Part shown: positions 8,230 to 16,793 of the stretch, in pieces
How the letters are laid out: each line of letters starts with the position of its first letter
How positions within the stretch are numbered: position 1 is the stretch's first letter
Assembly (NCBI GenBank): GCA_026125665.1
Contig: JAHCKS010000049.1
Location: 1 to 36,134, forward strand
From: Rubrivivax sp.
GTDB taxonomy: Bacteria; Pseudomonadota; Gammaproteobacteria; Burkholderiales; Burkholderiaceae_C
Direction of reading: 5' to 3'
Length of the DNA stretch: 36,134 bases
Made by a program: the position numbers and the translations under genes
The notes under the pieces: model-generated
The model's database searches: none
Seen by the model: only the letters and a program-made list of their open reading frames with translations
Told to the model about the DNA's origin: nothing

Positions 8230-8872
8230 TGCGCAGCCCCTCGCGCGAAGCCTGGTAGGCCGCCTCGGTGCGATTGCGCACCCCCAGGGCGGCGAAGACC
8301 GCGGTGAGGTGGGTCTTCACGGTCGATTCGGCGATGCCCAGCCGGCGGGCGATCAGCTTGTTGGGCAGGCCACGTGCGGCGTCGAGGTAGACCTCGATCT
8401 GGCGCGGCGTGAGGCCGGCGAAGCGCGGGTCGGCTTCGATCGACGCGGGCCGCGCGGCGCCGCGAGCACCGGCCCCGGCATCGGCGAGGCCCTGCGCGGG
8501 CAGGTAGATGCGGCCCGCCAGCACCTGGCGCAGCGCCGCGATCATCATCTCCGAGCTGTAGGTCTTGGGGATGAAGCCGGCCGCGCCGAGCTCGACGCTG
8601 CGCCGGATGAGCGCGCTGCCGGTCTCGCCCGAGAGCACGACGACGCGCGCCGTGCAGCCGGCCTCGCGCAGCTTCTCCAGCGACTGCGCGCCCTCGTGCT
8701 CGGCCAGGTGCCAGTCGAGCAGCACCAGGTCGTAGGCCGTCAGCTGCGCCAGTTGCAGCGCCTCGGCCAGGCGGGGGCTCGTGTCCACCTGCAGCTCGGG
8801 CGCGAGCACGGCGAGCAGGTTCTTCAGGCCCTGCAGGAACATCACGTGGTCGTCGAGCATCAGGACACGCAT
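8222..8872 (-). CDS. LuxR/NarL-family response regulator
   Basis: This 216-residue regulator has an N-terminal receiver (acidic DD at 7-8, phospho-Asp53 in VLLDWHL, Lys in FIPKTYSS) and a C-terminal LuxR helix-turn-helix (LTPRQIEVYLDAARGLPNKL, then STVKTHL). It is the first gene of a two-gene operon and overlaps the hybrid kinase by 8 nt, so the kinase is the likely partner. It is divergent from the PhlG-like hydrolase gene. The shared 164-bp interval has inverted repeats that could be its binding sites, which would allow both autoregulation and control of the divergent genes. Confidence 0.9.
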   Translation of the reverse strand: MRVLMLDDHVMFLQGLKNLLAVLAPELQVDTSPRLAEALQLAQLTAYDLVLLDWHLAEHEGAQSLEKLREAGCTARVVVLSGETGSALIRRSVELGAAGFIPKTYSSEMMIAALRQVLAGRIYLPAQGLADAGAGARGAARPASIEADPRFAGLTPRQIEVYLDAARGLPNKLIARRLGIAESTVKTHLTAVFAALGVRNRTEAAYQASREGLRIA

Positions 8873-8926
8873 GCGCGGCTCTCCCTGCGCAGGCCCGACT
8901 GTAGGCCGCGGCGCCGCCGTGGCGTA

Positions 8927-8960
8927 TCCGACTTCGGTCGGAGCCGGCGTCCGACGGACG
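8927..8960. promoter_or_regulatory. Candidate operator: repeated TCCGAC half-sites between divergent genes
   Basis: TCCGAC (8927-8932), TTCG, then GTCGGA (8937-8942) make a perfect inverted repeat. A second one, CGTCCG-A-CGGACG, follows at 8948-8960 and contains another TCCGAC at 8950. The three half-sites lie in the shared regulatory interval between the LuxR-type regulator and the PhlG-like gene. NarL/LuxR-type regulators usually bind such short inverted half-sites as dimers. An RNA hairpin with a TTCG tetraloop is an alternative reading. Confidence 0.4.
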
Positions 8961-9036
8961 TGGGTGGCAGCGCGTCGACCGGCCGCCTACGCTTTTGTCC
9001 TCGACCGGCGACCTCGCCGTCGGCGAAGGAGCTTCG

Positions 9037-9840
9037 ATGACGCCGCACCACCGTGACCAGCGGGCCGGGCACCCCTCGCGCACATGCGCGCCAGGCGGCA
9101 CCGCAACAAGCGCAGTGCCGTTCACACGCCGCCAGTGCATCGCCGCGCTGGCGGCGGCAGGGTCGGCGCAGCCCGTGCGGTCCCGCGCCGGCGCATTCGG
9201 GCGGCTGCCCCTGCTCCCCGAGCGCCCGCATGTGGGCCCGATGAAGCCGGTCACCTCGGCTGCGACTTCCGCGTCGCAGCTGCCGTCGGGTCAACGGCTT
9301 CTCACGATCGAGCACGACGTGATCCGTGGCGTCACGCCAGCCATGGTCCGCTGGTGGTTCGAGAACCTCGGCAAGACCATGCGGTACCGAGGCACGGTCT
9401 ACCCGCGCTACCTGCTGTGGCATCCGCGCGACCACATCCACTTCGAGGTGGCCACGCTCTCGCCGGGCGGGGGCGCCGGCCAGGGCGCGATGGTGCGCAT
9501 CGTGGAGGCGTTCGCCGCCCATGCGGACTACCACGTCGACTCGATCGTGCTCTTCGAGAAGCTGGACGACGAAGGGCTCACCCTCGTGCGCCGGGAGTTC
9601 GGCCGTGAGCTGTTCCGCCTCGAGCACCGCTTCGCGAGCGTGCCCGGCGGCACGAGCTATCGCTCGCGGCTGCTGGCAGGGGCTTCGTCGGGCCGGCTGA
9701 CGGGCCTGATCAACTCCGTGCTGCTGCCGCGCGTCTTCCCGGACGCCATGGCGACGGCCTGGCTGACCCACAACGTGGAAGAGGTCGGCATGCTCGAACA
9801 CGTTCTCCCGGCGCTCCATGCCGCGCGCGGCGACGCGTGA
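9037..9840 (+). CDS. DAPG hydrolase (PhlG)-like family protein
   Basis: The blocks GVTPAMVRWWFENLG, YRGTVYPRYLLWHPRDHI and the late LTHNVEEVG resemble the 2,4-diacetylphloroglucinol hydrolase family. In PhlG, histidines and a glutamate bind zinc and the enzyme cleaves a C-C bond linking an acetyl group to an aromatic ring. His129 and His133 in WHPRDH, and the His in LTHN near 244, are candidate ligands. The ATG at 9037 is chosen for the GAAGGAG seven bases upstream and gives 267 residues. The N-terminus has FTRRQCIAALAAAG near 29-42, which looks like a short twin-arginine signal, so the protein may be exported. A later ATG at 9241 would remove this part. The real substrate is unknown. Confidence 0.6.
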   Translation: MTPHHRDQRAGHPSRTCAPGGTATSAVPFTRRQCIAALAAAGSAQPVRSRAGAFGRLPLLPERPHVGPMKPVTSAATSASQLPSGQRLLTIEHDVIRGVTPAMVRWWFENLGKTMRYRGTVYPRYLLWHPRDHIHFEVATLSPGGGAGQGAMVRIVEAFAAHADYHVDSIVLFEKLDDEGLTLVRREFGRELFRLEHRFASVPGGTSYRSRLLAGASSGRLTGLINSVLLPRVFPDAMATAWLTHNVEEVGMLEHVLPALHAARGDA

Positions 9841-9900
9841 CCAGGCACGCCGCCTGCGCCCGCGTTGCACGGCGAACCTGCTGCTAACGAAGGAGATTCG

Positions 9901-10482
9901 ATGACATCTCGCCACCCTGTCAAGCGGGCCGCGTTCCTCGCGAGCGCATGCCTCGTCGCCTTCACGGCACCAGCCCAGCCCGACCCGCGGCCCGGCGCGC
10001 GCGACACCGCCGAGCTGCAACGGCAGTTCTGGCGCTGCGACCATGCGGCCACCCGGGCGCTGCTGGACCTCGAGACCGCGGCGCGCTGCAGCCGCGTCAC
10101 CGAGGCGTTGCGCCAGCGGCGCTTCGGCGACGACTTCCCCGCGTTCCTCGCCTGGTGGCGTGCGAACAAGGCGGCCGAGCATGCGGCACTCGACACGGGC
10201 GCGGCCGCCACGGCGGCAGCGCGGCCCGCCCCGGGGCCGGCGGCGCCGCCGGCCAGGCCGCTGGATGACGCGACGCCCGAGCAGCTGAAGGCGGCCTACC
10301 TGCACTGCGACCGGCTCGCGACCACCGAAGACTTCGACCCGGCGGCCGCGATGGCCTGCTCGATCGTCTACGAGGCGCTGAAGGCGCGCGTCTTCGGCGG
10401 CAGCACCGAGCGGGTCATCGCCTGGATGAAGCAGCAGCAGGCCACGCTCGCCGACCGCACTCGCCCGGGGCGGCCGCGCTAG
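9901..10482 (+). CDS. Exported protein with a duplicated Cys-containing unit, unknown function
   Basis: This 193-residue protein has a signal peptide (residues 1-25, KRAAFLASACLVAFTAPAQ) and a strong ribosome site (AAGGAG) before ATG 9901. It contains two copies of one unit, residues 44-90 and 134-180, alignable without gaps over 47 positions. Shared positions include the starting C-D, A-T, a second Cys exactly 17 residues after the first (Cys46/Cys63 and Cys136/Cys153), V-x-EAL, R-x-F-G and AW. The Cys pairs could form one disulfide per unit in the periplasm. An Ala/Pro linker joins the units. It follows the PhlG-like gene by 60 bp and may be cotranscribed with it. I do not recognise the family. 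Confidence 0.75.
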   Translation: MTSRHPVKRAAFLASACLVAFTAPAQPDPRPGARDTAELQRQFWRCDHAATRALLDLETAARCSRVTEALRQRRFGDDFPAFLAWWRANKAAEHAALDTGAAATAAARPAPGPAAPPARPLDDATPEQLKAAYLHCDRLATTEDFDPAAAMACSIVYEALKARVFGGSTERVIAWMKQQQATLADRTRPGRPR

Positions 10483-10527
10483 CTGGCGGCGCGTCGACGT
10501 CCGTCCGGGCCGCTGCGCGAATCCCGC

Positions 10528-11667
10528 TCAGCGCTGCGGCTCGACCAGCAGCTTCTCGCCCGTGGCGCGCGCGGCGAAGCGCTTGACCACCGCCGGGTCG
10601 AGCATCTGCGCGAGCGAGATCGTGCCGCTGTAGCGGCTGGCGAAGGTGGTCGTGAGCTCGGCCGCCACGCGCGCCTTCAGCGCCGACACGGCCGCCGGCC
10701 CGATGCGCTGCAGGAAGCCGAAGAGCAGCCAGCCGCCCAGGCTCCAGTGGAAGCCGAAGTTGCGCCGGACTTCGGTGGGCCCGGGGTCGAGCGTGCCGTA
10801 CAGGTACACCTGCTTCAGCGTCGAGGTGCCGTAGCGGCTGTACTCGGTGGCGCTGCGCAGCAGCGCGGCCTCCATGCCCGTGAGCAGCTGCGAGGCGAGC
10901 GTGCCGCCGCCCACGGCGTCGAAGGCGATGGTGGCGCCGGTGGCGGCGCAGGCATCGGCCAGCGCTTGCGCGAAGTCGGCCGCGCTGCTGTCGCACACGT
11001 GTTGCGCGCCCTGTGCACGCAGCAGCGCCGCCTGCCCGGGCTTGCGCACCACGTTGACGAGGCCGATGCCGTCGGCCAGGCACAAGCGGTTGAGCATCTG
11101 CCCGAGGTTGGAAGCGGCCGCGGTGTGGGTGAGCGCACGGTGCCCCTCGCGCTGCATCGTCTGCACCATGCCCAGCGCCGTGAGCGGGTTGACGAAACAC
11201 GAGGCACCGGCCGCCGCCGGCGTGCCATCGGGCAGCAGCAGGCCATCGGCGGCCTTCGCGGCGCGGTACTGCGCGTACATGCCGCCGGCCAGCACGGCCA
11301 CCGTGCGCCCGAGCAGCGCCTGCGCCGCGGGCGAGCCGCCGGCGGCCACGACGGTGCCCGCGCCCTCGTTGCCCACCGGCATCGCCTGGCCGACGCGGCC
11401 GGCCACGCCGGGCATCGCCGCCGGCGGCACCTGCGCCTCCAGCACGGTGCGCCCGCCCACCTCGGCGCTGCGCACGGTGCCGAGGTCGGCCGGGCCGAAG
11501 AGGTTGCCGATGTCGCTCGGGTTGACCGGTGTCGCCTCGACGCGGATGAGCACCTCGTCGGCCGCGGGCTGCGGCACCGGAACCGGCTCGAGCGTGATGC
11601 GGACGACGCCTTCGGGCGTGATGAGCGAGCGCAGCTGCAGGGCTTCCTTGGGGAGGGTGGTGGTCAT
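10528..11667 (-). CDS. Zinc-independent MDR-superfamily alcohol dehydrogenase/quinone oxidoreductase-like protein
   Basis: This protein of 379 residues has the GroES-like N-terminal fold of medium-chain dehydrogenases (ADEVLIRVEATPVNPSDIGN) and a nucleotide-binding half with ATGATIAFDAVGGGTLA. The catalytic and structural zinc ligands of classical alcohol dehydrogenases are absent, as in quinone oxidoreductases. The usual Rossmann glycine motif is replaced by a segment reading AAASNLGQML, also seen in some enoyl-reductase-like MDR proteins. The start at 11667 is the first ATG next to the conserved fold; the open frame upstream has no family character. A cytoplasmic NAD(P)H-dependent reduction is likely, on an unknown substrate. 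It is divergent from the VOC gene. Confidence 0.82.
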   Translation of the reverse strand: MTTTLPKEALQLRSLITPEGVVRITLEPVPVPQPAADEVLIRVEATPVNPSDIGNLFGPADLGTVRSAEVGGRTVLEAQVPPAAMPGVAGRVGQAMPVGNEGAGTVVAAGGSPAAQALLGRTVAVLAGGMYAQYRAAKAADGLLLPDGTPAAAGASCFVNPLTALGMVQTMQREGHRALTHTAAASNLGQMLNRLCLADGIGLVNVVRKPGQAALLRAQGAQHVCDSSAADFAQALADACAATGATIAFDAVGGGTLASQLLTGMEAALLRSATEYSRYGTSTLKQVYLYGTLDPGPTEVRRNFGFHWSLGGWLLFGFLQRIGPAAVSALKARVAAELTTTFASRYSGTISLAQMLDPAVVKRFAARATGEKLLVEPQR

Positions 11668-11939
11668 GAGGGTCTCCGGGCAGGCCGACGTGGGTCGGCC
11701 ATCGGGTGGGCAGCGGGCCGCTACGACGCGGGCCGACAGGTTCATGCGGACAGTGTGATCGCCGCCGCCGAGCACCGCCAGGCGGCACCGGCTGCCGAGG
11801 AAGGCCAGGCCAGGCGTTGACGCCCATCGCGCCGAGCGCCTCTCCCATGGCCAGGCGCAGGGCCCGGCTCCTGTTCCGATGGCGCGAGGGTATTCTGGGC
11901 CCGGGATGCGACGGACCCTCGACGACACGGAGCCACGCG

Positions 11940-12323
11940 ATGCCGATCGAACTGAACCACACCATCGTGCACGCCCGCGACCCGCTCGCTTCGGCGACGT
12001 TCCTCAGCGAGATGCTGGGCCGCCAGGCGCCGGTGCGTTTCGGCCCGTTCTGGGACGTCGAGCTCGACAACCGCGTGACGCTGGCCTACATCCAGGCCGA
12101 CCAGCACCTCACCATCGAGCACTACGCCTTCCTCGTGAGCGAGGAAGAGTTCGACCGCATCTTCGAACGCATCCAGGCGCGCGGCCTGCCGTACTGGGCC
12201 GACCCGGCGCACCAGCAACCGGGCCGCATCAACCACCATGACGGCGGACGCGGCGTGTACTGGAACGACCCGGACGGGCACTACCTGGAGGTCATCACGC
12301 GGGCGTATGGGAGTGGGGGGTGA
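11940..12323 (+). CDS. VOC (glyoxalase/bleomycin resistance/dioxygenase) family protein
   Basis: This 127-residue single-domain VOC protein shows the usual order of elements: N-terminal strand with His7 (ELNHTIVHA), the central strand with His61 (LTIEHYAFLV), and the C-terminal GVYWNDPDGHYLEVIT with Glu117. Together these could form a divalent-metal site completed by a second monomer or module. The ATG at 11940 has GGAG about 10 bases upstream, and a TATTCT box at 11890-11895 could be a -10 element. Members include glyoxalases, thiol transferases and extradiol-type enzymes, so the reaction cannot be assigned. Confidence 0.85.
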   Translation: MPIELNHTIVHARDPLASATFLSEMLGRQAPVRFGPFWDVELDNRVTLAYIQADQHLTIEHYAFLVSEEEFDRIFERIQARGLPYWADPAHQQPGRINHHDGGRGVYWNDPDGHYLEVITRAYGSGG

Positions 12324-12877
12324 GGCGGGGACGATGCCGGGCTATGGGCTGTCTGCTGCGCAGCGTAAGGAGCCGGTCGCCGTCGGCGCACGTACGCACG
12401 GAGATCGTCACCAAGCCGACCTTCGGTACGGCGGCCGATGGCACCATGAGCGGCAGGAAAGCGATGGACAGCAGCCGTTCGCACACCCGGTGGGCGGTCC
12501 CGCACGGTCAACGACCGGTCCCGGCCGGCGCGACGGGCTCGACTCGACCCATCGGCGACATTGGGTGCCCTTGTTTGGTGGCCGCAGAGCAGTCGGCCGC
12601 ACAGGCGCTGGCGCTGATCGAACACCACGACCCCGCGTGGTGGCCGAGGACGAACTGCTGGCGCTCGCATGACCGGCGAGCCTCGGCGGCGTCCTGCGCA
12701 CGGCTCACGACGCGCTGCGACCACAATCGCGAGTCGCGAAGCGCGCAGGGCCAGTTGCCGCGCAAAGCGACGGGGCGTAGCGGAACACCCATGCGCGACC
12801 CCGGCCGCCACCGCAGTTCACTGACCGCCACGCACGACCGCGACACACAAACGCAACGCACGCCGACGACCGACTGC
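12324..12877. other. Non-coding or decayed interval
   Basis: About 550 bp separate the VOC and MFS genes. Open frames exist on both strands, but none shows family motifs, and codon use is less biased (TCA, ACA, CAA and AGT occur) than in neighbouring genes. The MFS gene could start at ATG 12791, which would claim the last 87 bp. I saw no terminator or RNA gene. Confidence 0.5.
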
Positions 12878-14095
12878 ATGCCGTTCCAGCGCCTGCTCGT
12901 CGCCAATCTGCTCGCCCAGATCGCCTTCGGCTTCCTGGCGATGACGATCAGCGTGCCGTCGATGCAGGAGTGGGGCGCGATCCTCGGCGCCGACCAGGCC
13001 AGCGTGCAGCTCACGCTCAGCGGCTTCCTCGTCACCTATGGCGCGCTGCAGCTCGCCTACGGCCCGATGTCGGACCGGCTCGGGCGCAAGCCGGTCATCC
13101 TCGGCGGGCTGGTGCTGGCCTTCGCGGGCTCGGTGCTGGCGGCGCTGGCCGGCGACATCGCCGCGCTGATCGGCGCGCGATTGCTCCAGGGCGCGGGCTG
13201 CGCCGCCGGCATGGTGGTCGGCCGTGCGATGGTGCAGGACCTGTTCCAGGGGCCGCAGCGCACGCGCGTGATGGCCTACCTCGGCATGACGATGGGCCTG
13301 TGCCCGCCGGCAGCCACCATCATCGGCGGGCAGATCCATGTGCGCTTCGGATGGCAGGCCAATTTCGTGCTCATCGCGGTGCTGGCGGCGGGGCTGTTCC
13401 TCGCCGCGTGGCGCGGCCTGCCGGCCGCGCAACGCCGCGAGGCGTCGGGCCCGCAGCCGCACTGGCTGCGCTCGGCGCTGTCGGCCTACGCGCGGCTGGC
13501 GCGCGAGCCGGTGTTCCTCGGCTACGCGGCCATCCTCGGGCTGACCGTGGCGACCTTCTATGCCTTCCTCGGCGGTGCCCCGCTGGTGCTCGGCAGCTAT
13601 GGCGTCGGCCCCGAGGGCATCGGCTTCTACGTGATGTGCGTGCCGCTGTCCTACATCTGCGGCAACTACTTGGCCTCGCACCTCGTGCACCGGGCCGGCG
13701 AGCGCCGCATGATGTCGCTGGGCCAGCTGCTTTCGGTGAGCGGCATCTCGCTGATGCTGGCGCTGGCGCTGGCCGGCTGGCAAACGGCGCTGGCCTTCGC
13801 GCTGCCCCTGACGCTGCTCGGCCTCGGCCACGGCCTGCTGGTGCCGCCGGCGATGGCCGGCACGGTGGGGCACCTGCCGGCGCTGGCCGGCGCCGCGGCG
13901 GCGGTGGCCGGCGTGACGCAGCAGCTGATGGGCGCCTTCGGCGGCTACGCGGTGGGCTGGTTCTCGCACCACGATGCGGTCGACGTCGGCTGGCTGATGC
14001 TGGTGTTCGCCTCGTGCGTGGGGCTGGCGCTCATGTACCTGCGCCGCCGCCTCGACGAAGCGTCGGCCGCCCCGGAGGCCGCGAGCCGCGGCTGA
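12878..14095 (+). CDS. Bcr/CflA-type drug-resistance MFS transporter
   Basis: This twelve-helix major-facilitator transporter has the motif A loop between helices 2 and 3 (GPMSDRLGRKP, about residues 63-73) and the motif C-like helix 5 region (GMTMGLCPPAATIIGGQI), typical of proton-coupled drug:H+ antiporters of the Bcr/CflA group. ATG 12878 puts the first helix immediately after the start and gives 405 residues, the usual length. An alternative ATG at 12791 adds 29 hydrophilic residues with atypical codon use. Neither start has a strong ribosome site. It is probably monocistronic, with a hairpin 11 bp after the stop. The substrate cannot be named. Confidence 0.87.
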   Translation: MPFQRLLVANLLAQIAFGFLAMTISVPSMQEWGAILGADQASVQLTLSGFLVTYGALQLAYGPMSDRLGRKPVILGGLVLAFAGSVLAALAGDIAALIGARLLQGAGCAAGMVVGRAMVQDLFQGPQRTRVMAYLGMTMGLCPPAATIIGGQIHVRFGWQANFVLIAVLAAGLFLAAWRGLPAAQRREASGPQPHWLRSALSAYARLAREPVFLGYAAILGLTVATFYAFLGGAPLVLGSYGVGPEGIGFYVMCVPLSYICGNYLASHLVHRAGERRMMSLGQLLSVSGISLMLALALAGWQTALAFALPLTLLGLGHGLLVPPAMAGTVGHLPALAGAAAAVAGVTQQLMGAFGGYAVGWFSHHDAVDVGWLMLVFASCVGLALMYLRRRLDEASAAPEAASRG

Positions 14096-14105
14096 CGCCG
14101 GGCGG

Positions 14106-14138
14106 CGCTGGCGCGGCTGTCACCAGGCTGCGCCAGCG
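14106..14138 (+). terminator. Hairpin downstream of the MFS gene
   Basis: CGCTGGCGC (14106-14114) pairs perfectly with GCGCCAGCG (14130-14138) across a 15-nt loop, 11 bp after the MFS stop codon. No T-run follows, so this is a terminator candidate only. Confidence 0.45.
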
Positions 14139-14321
14139 GCATCCGAACCGCGGCTGGGCAAGGCCCGGGCATTCGCGCGCAAGCCGCTCCGTGGCTCAGT
14201 CCGGAGATTGGCGCATCGGACCAACGAAAAAGACGCGCGACGCTGCGCTCTTTCAACTTCGCACGCGGTCGAGGCTTTCAACGAAGATTCGCGCGAGGTT
14301 GTCTGCCACCGAGGCTCCTGC

Positions 14322-14643
14322 CACGACCTTGCGCAGGTTTCCGTTCTCGGTGATCGGAACGCGGCCGCCAAGCTCTTCGCCGAGGCGTTTGGAGATAAGC
14401 GCGTCGCGATCCACGCTGGCCACGGCATCTTCACCACCGGCGCGACGGTGGACGAGGCGGTTCGTGCTGATGAACAGCTGCTGTGACGACCAATTGCGCG
14501 CCGAGGCCGCGGGCACGCCGACGCAGTATCCGGCCGAGGACGCGGCATGGTTGGCGTCAACGCTGGGCTCGCCGCGCTTCGCTTGGCTATCGTTTCAGAC
14601 ACTTTGGGACGACATCGCCAGCAGCGATCCTGACCTCCGGGAC
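14322..14643 (+). pseudogene. Class II aldolase/adducin family, C-terminal fragment with frameshift
   Basis: Two frames together read as the C-terminal third of a class II aldolase/adducin-type protein. The first frame gives QVSVLGDRNAAAKLFAEAFG, then KRVAIHAGHGIFTTGATVDEA, the family's conserved segment ending in the H-G-L/I-x-T-x-G motif. At about 14460 the match moves to another frame: FVLMNSCCDDQLRAEAAGTP, then GSPRFAWLSFQTLWDDI and SDPDLRD, matching the usual family ending. The catalytic N-terminal domain and the normal start are missing. A stop interrupts the first frame at about 14484. The gene is broken by truncation plus a frameshift, unless the shift is a sequencing error. Confidence 0.7.
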
Positions 14644-15266
14644 TGCGGCGGCGCCGCTGCAACGACCGTGCACTTGCCTGGCCGCGACAAAGCGCGTTCG
14701 CCCAACGTCGGTCTGTACGTGCTGCCTGACCGGAAAGCCGCCTCGCGCCAGCGACAGCTCCTGGCCGAGTCCGGCTCTACGATGGGGTCGCCGCAACCTG
14801 ACCTTCACGGACAAGCCCGCCGGATCGATGGTCAGGTTCCGGGCGCGGCTGCGAATTCACGCGACCGGCCACAAGCGGGCGGTCACTCGGCGCTCTAAGT
14901 TATGGCCCCGGCGGGCGCTTGAACGGCAGCTTTGCGACGACCGGTCCAGATTGCGACTCGACCCGACTCGCCCATCTGCTCACTTTCGAGTCTGTCAAGC
15001 GAAGGGCAGCTGGCTGACCCCTCCCGAACTCCATCCGAGCATCCCGAGATTGGACGCCCCACACCAAACGAGTTCCCGCCGCAATGCAGCGTGTGATCGA
15101 AGCTCGAGCACGCCTTAGACGAACGACGTTTCTGTCTTGGCCGCCACGATGTCAGTTGTCCCAGCGAGAATCAGGTTTGCCTGCTGTCGGCCCATCGCGT
15201 CCAAGGTTCCGAAGGGGAACAGGATCGCAAGCATCGCAGCGCGTGGACTCCGTCGGGGAGGTGCCC
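14644..15266. other. Gene-poor interval before the GMC oxidoreductase
   Basis: About 620 bp with no convincing coding sequence on either strand. The bases are visibly less G/C-biased than in neighbouring genes, and the short open frames show no motifs. It probably continues the decayed DNA that holds the aldolase fragment. Confidence 0.5.
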
Positions 15267-16793
15267 ATGGCTCAAGGATCGGACATCGTGATCGTCGGCG
15301 CCGGTTCTGCCGGCTGCGTGCTGGCCGCCCGCCTGTCGGAAGACCCGGCGTGCCGGGTCACGCTGATCGAGGCCGGCGGCGAGGCCGACTCGGACGTGGT
15401 GCGCCAGCCCAGCCAGTGGCCGCTGCTCTGGGACCGTGAAGAGAACTGGGGCTACTCGACGACCGCGCAGCGCGGCTACGCGCTGCGCAGCATCCTCTGC
15501 CAGCGTGGCAAGGGCCTGGGCGGGTCGAGCGCGATCAACGCGATGATCGTCATCCGCGGCGACGCACACGACTTCGACCATTGGCGCGACCTGGGCAACC
15601 CGGGCTGGGGCTGGCGCGATGTGCTGCCGTACTTCATCCGCTCCGAGGATCATGTGCTCGGCGCGTCGGCGTGGCACGGAGCGGGAGGGCCGCTCGCCGT
15701 GACGGCACCGACCTCGCCGAACCCGATTGCGCACGCATTCGTCGACGCCGCCGTGGCGTGTGGGCACCGCCGCAATCCGGACTTCAACGGCGAGCACCGC
15801 GACGGTGCCGGCCTTTACCACCTGTCGGTCCGCGATGGTGTTCGTTGTAGCGCGGCGGCCGCGTACCTGCGGCCGGCAATGGCTCGACCCAATCTGGAGG
15901 TGCTCACCAAGGCGCGGGCACTGCGCGTCGCGCTCGACGGTGACCGGGCAGTCGGCGTCGACGTCTTTGATGGCCTGCAGGTGAGACGCATCGATGCGAC
16001 GCAAGAGGTGTTGGTATGCGCCGGCGCGATCGACTCGCCGAAGTTGCTGATGCTGTCGGGAATCGGTGATCCGGCTGCGCTGCAGGCGCATGGCATCGGC
16101 GTGAAGCACGCGCTGCCTGCGGTTGGTAGACACCTGTGCGACCACCCGGGCGCCGCTCTGGCCTTGGCATTGAAAGCACCCATTCCCGCCCAGCCCAGCA
16201 GCAACCTCGTGGAGGCTGGGCTCTTCATGAAGAGCGCAAGGTCGAGCGGCGGGTACGCGACGGAGATCCAGTTTCTCGTCTTGCCGCAAGCGCCGGGCAT
16301 CACGGCAGCACGCGGGCGGAGCCCGGCCATGGCCATCGTGGTTCAGAGTTGCCGCCCGCTCAGCCGGGGCAGTGTGACCCTGCGTTCCGCCGATCCGCTC
16401 GACGCCCCGCTGATCGATCCGGCCTACATGACAGCGCCCGAAGACCTCGCGCTGCAGATCGAGGGCCTGCGCGAGGCGCGGCGAATTGCGGCAGCCGGGC
16501 CGCTGGCCCGCCACCTGACCGGCGAGCTGGCGCCTGGTCTGACCGCAACGGCGGATGCCGATCTGGAACGCCACATACGCGGTACCGGTGGCTGCATCAA
16601 TCACCCGGTGGGGACGTGCCGGATGGGTCCGGGCGAAGACGCCGTGGTGAACGCCGAGTTGCGTGTGCACGGTCTGCTTGGCCTGCGAGTGGTGGATGCT
16701 TCGGTCATGCCGCAGATCACCTCGGGCAACACCGACGCGCCGACGATCATGATCGCCGAGAAGGCAGCCGATTTGATCAGGCGAGCCGCGTAG
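15267..16793 (+). CDS. GMC family FAD-dependent oxidoreductase (choline dehydrogenase-like)
   Basis: This protein of 508 residues has the N-terminal FAD-binding motif GAGSAGCVLAARLSED (11-26) with IEAGG at the end of the second strand. It has the GMC signature near 85-105 (GKGLGGSSAINAMI) and the C-terminal catalytic His in CINHPVGTCRMG (about His446) with a partner Asn in SGNTDAP (about Asn488). The ATG at 15267 is chosen for GGGAGG a few bases upstream and because the FAD motif begins at once. GMC enzymes oxidise alcohols such as choline, glucose or polyethylene glycol. The electron acceptor and substrate are not predictable here. Flanking genes are relics, so there is no helpful operon context. 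Confidence 0.88.
   Translation: MAQGSDIVIVGAGSAGCVLAARLSEDPACRVTLIEAGGEADSDVVRQPSQWPLLWDREENWGYSTTAQRGYALRSILCQRGKGLGGSSAINAMIVIRGDAHDFDHWRDLGNPGWGWRDVLPYFIRSEDHVLGASAWHGAGGPLAVTAPTSPNPIAHAFVDAAVACGHRRNPDFNGEHRDGAGLYHLSVRDGVRCSAAAAYLRPAMARPNLEVLTKARALRVALDGDRAVGVDVFDGLQVRRIDATQEVLVCAGAIDSPKLLMLSGIGDPAALQAHGIGVKHALPAVGRHLCDHPGAALALALKAPIPAQPSSNLVEAGLFMKSARSSGGYATEIQFLVLPQAPGITAARGRSPAMAIVVQSCRPLSRGSVTLRSADPLDAPLIDPAYMTAPEDLALQIEGLREARRIAAAGPLARHLTGELAPGLTATADADLERHIRGTGGCINHPVGTCRMGPGEDAVVNAELRVHGLLGLRVVDASVMPQITSGNTDAPTIMIAEKAADLIRRAA

Noticed and set aside
12560-12672. Response-regulator-like phrases (ALALIEHHDP and RVVAEDELLALA)
   Set aside because: They overlap in different frames and occur in the wrong order for a receiver domain; chance similarity is more likely.
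14253-14516. Minus-strand frame of 87 codons in the aldolase relic
   Set aside because: It looks protein-like, but the plus strand matches class II aldolase in two consecutive frames, so the minus frame is most likely its shadow.
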